Shown here one piece after another: positions 59,203-64,000 of a stretch of 64,000 bases of DNA. Origin of the DNA: Candidatus Onthovicinus excrementipullorum. GTDB lineage: Bacteria > Bacillota > Clostridia > Oscillospirales > Acutalibacteraceae. The position numbers and the translations under genes are program-made. Under the pieces are notes generated by a model. It did no database searches and had not been told where the DNA came from. It saw nothing but the letters and a program-made list of their open reading frames with translations. Each line of letters begins with the position of its first letter. Position 1 is the stretch's first letter. Location of the stretch: the NCBI GenBank assembly GCA_018712345.1, contig DVHG01000008.1, forward strand, positions 124,001 to 188,000. The letters run 5' to 3'.

Positions 59203-60981
59203 ATGGATGAGCTGATATTGGGGCCGGAAGTTCAAATTTTCGCCCATTTACAGGAGGCCGGTCAGGACTATGTTATTCCACCCCTTGTGCAGCCTGAAAA
59301 ATTCGATGGTGATTCGTTTCTCTGGGTGGTCGGCGTACAGGGGCAAACGGCGCTGTGGCTGCGCACCGCCGGCCGCTACCATGTCCTGCGGGGGGAGCGG
59401 ACGCGCATCCTGTTTGATACAGCGTTTACCGCGGAGGAATTCCCGGAGATCCCTCACTGCGACTTTCTTGGGAACCGATTCCGCATCCGAGTGGACGGCT
59501 CCCACCGGTTTGAGACCGCTCTGGCGCATTTCTATTGGAAAAATTTACTGAACCAGTGTGCAGAACGCACCCTCATGCGCCGAAAAAGGCATCTGCGGGA
59601 GGGATATGTCCTCTCCACACTGAAAACAGATTTTTACGCCGGGACTTATCCAGCTGTTGACCACGAATTTCACATCCGCGGCCGGATGGCAATGGGGGAC
59701 GCCTTTGATCTCCAGGTCGTCCGCCGAATGATGGAACTTGAGCTCCGCATGATGCGGACCGACTGGCGCCGCCTCTTCCGGGTTCCGTGCTCCGTGCAAC
59801 CATCCGGCCATCGGGAGTACCGCGTAACCCGCAGGAGCCTGGACCGCTCCGTGCGGGCCATCATGTTCCCGCTGACGGGAATCATCGAGCTCATCGAGGA
59901 GATCTACCACTACTATTGCCGAACAAAGGACATTGCCTTTGTCCAAAAGCATCTGGATACACTTGAGGGCGGCGTGGAATTTATCAAGCGCCATCTGGAC
60001 GGCTGCGGCCGCCTGTGGAGCGATGTCTACTACGAGGATCAGGTAATGAAAAATGGGGCTGTGGCACAGGCTCAGGCTTTTGCCATTCATTCCCTCCGGC
60101 TGATGGGGCGGCTGGAAGCACTTGCCGACCGCAGCGAGCGTGCACGCGAATACACTATGCTGGCGCAAAAAATGCAGGTACACTATGTTCGCCCTGTCCC
60201 CGACGGATACTGGGATCCCCAAAATGGGCGCTATGTGGACTGGATTGACCGGCAGGGGAATATCCACGACCACATTCATCTTCTCAGCAATGCGCTCTCC
60301 GTCACCTTTGGCCTCAATCCGGATGGACGGGACCGGCTGGTCAGCGACGCCATCCGCACGTACGATGATATCTTTCAGAAATTCCCCTCCTTTGTCGCTG
60401 CGCGGATTGAGGATTATACGTCCTCTGAAATTGGCAGCGGCGGGCCGTACGACCTGTGCGCCGCAGGACGGTACTGGTGCCATGACGCCAAATACCGGAG
60501 CGCTCTCGGCGATGCTCAGCAGCTGCTGAATCAGCTCTCCCGCGTGTCAGAGGCAGCGGAACAGGGAAACTTTTTTATGGGCGAGCGGTACGATATGAAC
60601 TATGTCTACTATAATACGGGTGAAGACGGCACGCGCAGCTGGCACGGTTCCCCGTTGTACTATGAATATCCAAACGTGTTTATTGATGTGCTGGTGCATG
60701 ATTTTCTTGGAATTGGCCTGGATGAACAGTGTGACCTACTCCTGCGTCCCTGCTGTACAGACAACACAGAGACCGAAATGGAGAGCTTCGGTATCCGGTA
60801 TGTCTTTACTGAAGGACGCTTTGTGCTGACCAATATCTCTGAGAGGCAGCTGCGTGTGCGTGTCGATCTGTCTCGAATCTTCCCCGGCAGGTCTAAAAGA
60901 TCCGAGGATCGCGGAATCTTTTTTTTGGATTCCAAACAGCAAATAATATTTCATGCCCCTACGTGCCAAAGTTCTCAATAA
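59203..60981 (+). CDS. Six-hairpin glycosidase-like protein
   Basis: A 592-residue soluble protein without a signal peptide. The N-terminal about 180 residues look beta-rich; the rest looks like an (alpha/alpha)6 barrel with SDVYYEDQVMKNGAVAQAQA, NIHDHIHLLSNALSVTFGL, and GTRSWHGSPLYYEYPNVFID, typical of inverting glycosidases. Possible catalytic acids are in SDVYYEDQ and in the EDYTSSEIGSGGPYD region. I cannot assign a GH family. Intracellular location and the nearby xyl genes suggest breakdown of an imported oligosaccharide (inference). ATG 59203 follows GGAGGG. Confidence 0.7.
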   Translation: MDELILGPEVQIFAHLQEAGQDYVIPPLVQPEKFDGDSFLWVVGVQGQTALWLRTAGRYHVLRGERTRILFDTAFTAEEFPEIPHCDFLGNRFRIRVDGSHRFETALAHFYWKNLLNQCAERTLMRRKRHLREGYVLSTLKTDFYAGTYPAVDHEFHIRGRMAMGDAFDLQVVRRMMELELRMMRTDWRRLFRVPCSVQPSGHREYRVTRRSLDRSVRAIMFPLTGIIELIEEIYHYYCRTKDIAFVQKHLDTLEGGVEFIKRHLDGCGRLWSDVYYEDQVMKNGAVAQAQAFAIHSLRLMGRLEALADRSERAREYTMLAQKMQVHYVRPVPDGYWDPQNGRYVDWIDRQGNIHDHIHLLSNALSVTFGLNPDGRDRLVSDAIRTYDDIFQKFPSFVAARIEDYTSSEIGSGGPYDLCAAGRYWCHDAKYRSALGDAQQLLNQLSRVSEAAEQGNFFMGERYDMNYVYYNTGEDGTRSWHGSPLYYEYPNVFIDVLVHDFLGIGLDEQCDLLLRPCCTDNTETEMESFGIRYVFTEGRFVLTNISERQLRVRVDLSRIFPGRSKRSEDRGIFFLDSKQQIIFHAPTCQSSQ

Positions 60982-61012
60982 GGCAAAACGTTTGCGCCAA
61001 ATAAAAGCGGCA

Positions 61013-61046
61013 TATGAAGGTTTTTGATCCTTTCATACGAGTTTTT
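61013..61046 (+). terminator. Terminator after the glycosidase-like gene
   Basis: TATGAAGG pairs with CCTTTCATA with one bulge (61013-61037), followed by CGAGTTTTTATC. Confidence 0.65.
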
Positions 61047-61092
61047 ATCTTGAAAAATAAAACAAGACAGTGAAAGAACCGGCTTTAAGCAT

Positions 61093-62619
61093 TTAAATGC
61101 TTAAAAGTGCCTGAAATACCGGTTTGAGCTGCCCGTACAGGGAACGGTAGACCTCATAGCACCTGCGGTACTGCGCCGTGTTTTCGGACACCGGCAGCCG
61201 GCAGTCACCGGATTCTTTCACCATGGCCGCACAGGCGGATAGAACATCGCTGTACAGTCCGCCGCCTACGGCGGCAAGGATGGCTGCTCCCAGGGCCGGC
61301 CCCTCGGAGGAGCCCGCCGTTTTCACCGGGAGGTTGAACGCATCGCAGAGCATTTGCCGCCACAGGGCGCTCTTCCCACCGCCGCCCGTCACCAGCATGG
61401 TCTCCGCTTTCAGGCCCATCTCCCGCATAACGGACAGGCAGTCACACAGGGAGTAGGTGACGCCCTCCATCACCGCGCGGATGAAGTGTGCGCGCGTATG
61501 CATGGCGGAAATCCCCAAAAACGCGCCACGGCAGTCCGGGTCCAGGTGCGGTGTGCGCTCCCCCATCAGGTAGGGGAGATACAGCAACCGATCCGCACCG
61601 ATCGGGATTTGCCCGGCCTCCTCATCCATGATGGTGTAGACCGGCCGGCCTGTCTGCTCCGCCTCCGCCTGCTCCGGACCGCAGAACTGATTGCGGAACC
61701 ACTGGAGGGAGAGCCCCGCCCCCTGGGTCACCCCCATCACGTGCCAGCAGCCGGGGACAGCACAGCAAAACGTGTGCACACGCCCCCGGGGATCCAGCAT
61801 GGGCTTTTCCGTATGGGCATACACGACGCCGGAGGTCCCTATTGTAGTGAATGCGCGTCCCTCCTGTACAGTCCCGGTACCGACGGCGGCAGCTGCGTTG
61901 TCGCCTGCGCCTGCTACGATGGGCGTCCCGGGGGCAAGGCCGGTTAACCCGGCAGCCTTTTCACTGAGCCCCGCGGTCACCTCACAGGATTCGTACAGCT
62001 TTGGCAGATATTCCAGAGGAATGCCCAAAACCTCCGCCATCTCTCCGGACCAGGCCCTCCTCGGCACATCCAGCAGCTGCATGCCGGACGCGTCGGACAC
62101 ATCCGTGGCAAACACACCGGACAGGCGATATCGCAAATAGTCCTTTGGCAACAGAATATGGCGGCAATTTGCAAAAATTTCGGGCTCATGGTGCTTCACC
62201 CAGAGGATCTTGGACGCGGTAAAGCCGGTGAGCGCAGGGTTTGCCGTAATTTCAATCAGGCGCTCGCTGCCTACGCACCGCGTGAGTTCCTCGCATTCCT
62301 GTTTGGTGCGCTGATCGCACCAGAGGATGCAGGGGCGCAATACCGCCCCCGCCCGGTCCAGCATGACCAGCCCGTGCATTTGGCCGGAGAGCCCGATCGA
62401 TGCCACCTGCTCCCGATCAACGCCGCCCGACGCCATCACGTGCTTTAATGCGGCGATCGCCGCGCGGTACCAGTCCTCCGGGTCCTGTTCCGCCCAGCCG
62501 TTCTTTGGCTGCCGCATGGTCAGCAGTTCCGTGGCGGAAGCAATCTCCCGTCCGTCCGCACGGAACAGCACGGCCTTGAGCGCTGAGGTGCCCAGATCAA
62601 TTCCAATGACGTATTTCAT
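61093..62619 (-). CDS. xylB: Xylulokinase
   Basis: A 508-residue FGGY kinase phosphorylating D-xylulose at O5. It opens with YVIGIDLGTSALKAVLF, then GWAEQDPEDWYRA, IGLSGQMHGLVMLD and LRPCILWCDQRT (substrate region), GAGDNAAAAVGTG, and the late LVTGGGGKSALWRQMLCD ATP-site motif. The length is normal. ATG 62619 lies 10 nt after the xylA stop, with GAGGGG upstream. With XylA it sends xylose to the pentose phosphate pathway. Confidence 0.96.
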   Translation of the reverse strand: MKYVIGIDLGTSALKAVLFRADGREIASATELLTMRQPKNGWAEQDPEDWYRAAIAALKHVMASGGVDREQVASIGLSGQMHGLVMLDRAGAVLRPCILWCDQRTKQECEELTRCVGSERLIEITANPALTGFTASKILWVKHHEPEIFANCRHILLPKDYLRYRLSGVFATDVSDASGMQLLDVPRRAWSGEMAEVLGIPLEYLPKLYESCEVTAGLSEKAAGLTGLAPGTPIVAGAGDNAAAAVGTGTVQEGRAFTTIGTSGVVYAHTEKPMLDPRGRVHTFCCAVPGCWHVMGVTQGAGLSLQWFRNQFCGPEQAEAEQTGRPVYTIMDEEAGQIPIGADRLLYLPYLMGERTPHLDPDCRGAFLGISAMHTRAHFIRAVMEGVTYSLCDCLSVMREMGLKAETMLVTGGGGKSALWRQMLCDAFNLPVKTAGSSEGPALGAAILAAVGGGLYSDVLSACAAMVKESGDCRLPVSENTAQYRRCYEVYRSLYGQLKPVFQALLSI

Positions 62620-62629
62620 ATCAAACCCC

Positions 62630-63943
62630 TCAGCCGAATAAAACGCTGTTTAAAACAGATTCCAGATACTCCTGATTCCCCGAAGACGGCATCTCACACT
62701 GCCCCAGCCTGCAGGCGTGTTCGGAGAGATCCTGAAGCGTTGCCGTGCCGTCCAGGATCTTCTTCCCGATTCCGGTATTAAAGCTGGCATAGCGCTCCTT
62801 GACAAAGGCATCCAGACGGTTATCCTCGATCAGTTTTGCGGCATTTAACAGCCCCAATGCAAAAGTATCCATGCCCAGAATAAATCCGTGCACGATATCC
62901 TCACGCGTATTGCTGGGCCGCCGGTTCTTGGCATCAAAATTGAAGCCGCCGTTTTTTAATCCGCCCGCCTTCAGCACCTCATACATGCACAGTGTCGCGT
63001 CGTAGGCGTTAAACGGAAATTCGTCCGTATCCCACCCGAGCAGCATATCCCCCTGATTGGCGTCAATACTGCCGAGCATGCCGTTCATCGCGGCAATCCG
63101 CAGCTCATGCCGGAAATCATGGCCGGCCAAAATCGCGTGGTTGGCCTCAATATTCAGTTTAAAGTCCTGATCCAGCCCATGCTCCCGCAGGAAGCCGATC
63201 GCCGTCGCGGCATCAAAATCATACTGATGCTTCATGGGCTCTTTGGGCTTTGGCTCGATGAGAAAGTCGCCCTGAAAGCCGATGCTCCTGCCGTAGTCCA
63301 CAGCCATACGCATCAGCCGCGCGATGTTTTCCTGCTCAAACCGGACGTCCGTGTTCAGCAGCGTGTCATAGCCCTCTCTGCCGCCCCAGAACACATACCC
63401 CCGGCCGCCCAGCTTCACGGTCAGATCGAGGGCTTTTTTGATCTGTGCCGCCGCAAAGCAGTAGACCTGTGCCGAGTTGGAGCTCCCTGCCCCGTTCATG
63501 TAGCGGGGATTTGAAAACATATTGGCCGTGCCCCACAGGCAGCGGATCCCGGTCTCCCGCATCTTTGCCAATATGTAGTCCGAGATCTGATCCAGCCTGT
63601 CATTCGTTTCATTGATATCCGCCGCCTCCGGCACAAGATCCACATCATGGAAACAGAAGTATTCTATGCCCAGCTTCTGCATCAGTTCAAAGCCGGCATT
63701 CACCTTTGCCCGCGCGTGCTCCATCGTACCCGCGGGGGCGCCAAAGGATTTGTCCGCCGTGCTTTTCCCAAACATATCCACGCCATCCGCGCCCAGCGCG
63801 TGCCACCACGCCATCGCAAAGGGCAGGTGCTCCCGCATGGGCTTGCCCAACACGATCTGATCCGCATTGTAAAACTTAAAAGAGAATGGATTTTTGCTTT
63901 TTGCGCCCTCATACGGAACTTTGTTTATAAAATCAAAATACAA
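62630..63943 (-). CDS. xylA: Xylose isomerase
   Basis: A 437-residue type II xylose isomerase. The catalytic His is in [13 protein letters not shown], the second signature is [17 protein letters not shown], and metal ligands are in [52 protein letters not shown] and [10 protein letters not shown]. The start appears to be TTG 63943 with AAAGGGTGA upstream, since no ATG fits. First gene of xylAB; the promoter runs toward the window edge, with TATAAT and TACAAT -10 candidates at 63970-63980. Confidence 0.96.
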   Translation of the reverse strand: MYFDFINKVPYEGAKSKNPFSFKFYNADQIVLGKPMREHLPFAMAWWHALGADGVDMFGKSTADKSFGAPAGTMEHARAKVNAGFELMQKLGIEYFCFHDVDLVPEAADINETNDRLDQISDYILAKMRETGIRCLWGTANMFSNPRYMNGAGSSNSAQVYCFAAAQIKKALDLTVKLGGRGYVFWGGREGYDTLLNTDVRFEQENIARLMRMAVDYGRSIGFQGDFLIEPKPKEPMKHQYDFDAATAIGFLREHGLDQDFKLNIEANHAILAGHDFRHELRIAAMNGMLGSIDANQGDMLLGWDTDEFPFNAYDATLCMYEVLKAGGLKNGGFNFDAKNRRPSNTREDIVHGFILGMDTFALGLLNAAKLIEDNRLDAFVKERYASFNTGIGKKILDGTATLQDLSEHACRLGQCEMPSSGNQEYLESVLNSVLFG

Positions 63944-64000
63944 ATAAAATCACCCTTTCTGCCTGAATAATTATATTGTATAAAATCCCCGTCTTTTCAC

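Noticed and set aside
61078-61110. AAGCATTTAAATGCTT palindrome at the xylB stop codon as a terminator
   Set aside because: The stem is short and AT-rich and no T run follows on the minus strand; it probably reflects chance around the stop codon.
1-64000. CRISPR arrays, insertion sequences, integrases or prophage genes
   Set aside because: No regularly spaced repeats, transposase motifs or phage structural genes were seen on either strand.

Overview
This window is a chromosomal segment of an anaerobic, Gram-positive-type Clostridia bacterium. Most of it is GC-rich, and an Oscillospirales-like gut organism is my best guess; I cannot name a genus. The clues are an ECF-free iron and copper gene set with CsoR and FeoAB, the GlpP antiterminator, a sortase-type surface protein, an LCP wall-polymer ligase, strong AGGAGG ribosome sites, frequent GTG/TTG starts, and fermentative xylose genes. 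No phage genes, transposases or CRISPR arrays were seen.

Layout. 1-4.4 kb: copper export (copA with a fused copZ-like domain, csoR) and ferrous iron uptake (feoAB). 4.5-8.5 kb: a glycerol-3-phosphate locus in which a three-gene oxidoreductase operon (minus strand) is divergent from glpP and has a terminator-bearing leader, the expected target of GlpP antitermination. 8.65-13 kb: a 1437-residue repeat-containing surface protein with an NVDTG sorting motif. 14.4-28.1 kb: a tightly coupled 12-gene surface-polysaccharide operon with glycosyltransferases, a KpsMT/TagGH-like ABC exporter, two polysialyltransferase-like proteins, two proteins sharing an FLARDG domain, a CMP-Kdo-synthetase-like enzyme, a DRE-TIM aldolase fusion and a HAD phosphatase. 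The last three look like a route to an unusual CMP-activated keto-sugar acid. 28-36.8 kb: PH-domain membrane proteins, a MarR-GNAT regulator, a methyltransferase, nadABC and hflX. Two tRNA genes (Thr, Tyr) follow at 36.8-37.0 kb.

From about 37.3 to 52.2 kb the base composition becomes visibly AT-richer, which suggests acquired DNA. It holds a Nudix hydrolase, a phosphotransferase, and a two-component system followed by a five-gene dlt-like operon: adenylating ligase, fold-III PLP decarboxylase, carrier protein, MBOAT acyltransferase and SGNH protein. It also holds a pseudogene and a second two-component system with small repeated membrane proteins. The ligase/decarboxylase/carrier triad resembles BtrJ/BtrK/BtrI of butirosin biosynthesis, while the export half resembles DltB/DltD. 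I propose that it puts a decarboxylated amino-acyl group (for example GABA or beta-alanine) on a surface polymer. This is the most likely undescribed system in the window.

52.5-64 kb returns to GC-rich sequence: a serine hydrolase, a YhhN-family membrane protein, acetyltransferases, a small membrane protein whose promoter carries LexA-like boxes, an LCP ligase behind a PglD-NahK fusion, an (alpha/alpha)6-barrel glycosidase-like protein, and xylBA running off the right edge. All functional calls rest on reading the sequence and on remembered family features; no database search was run.
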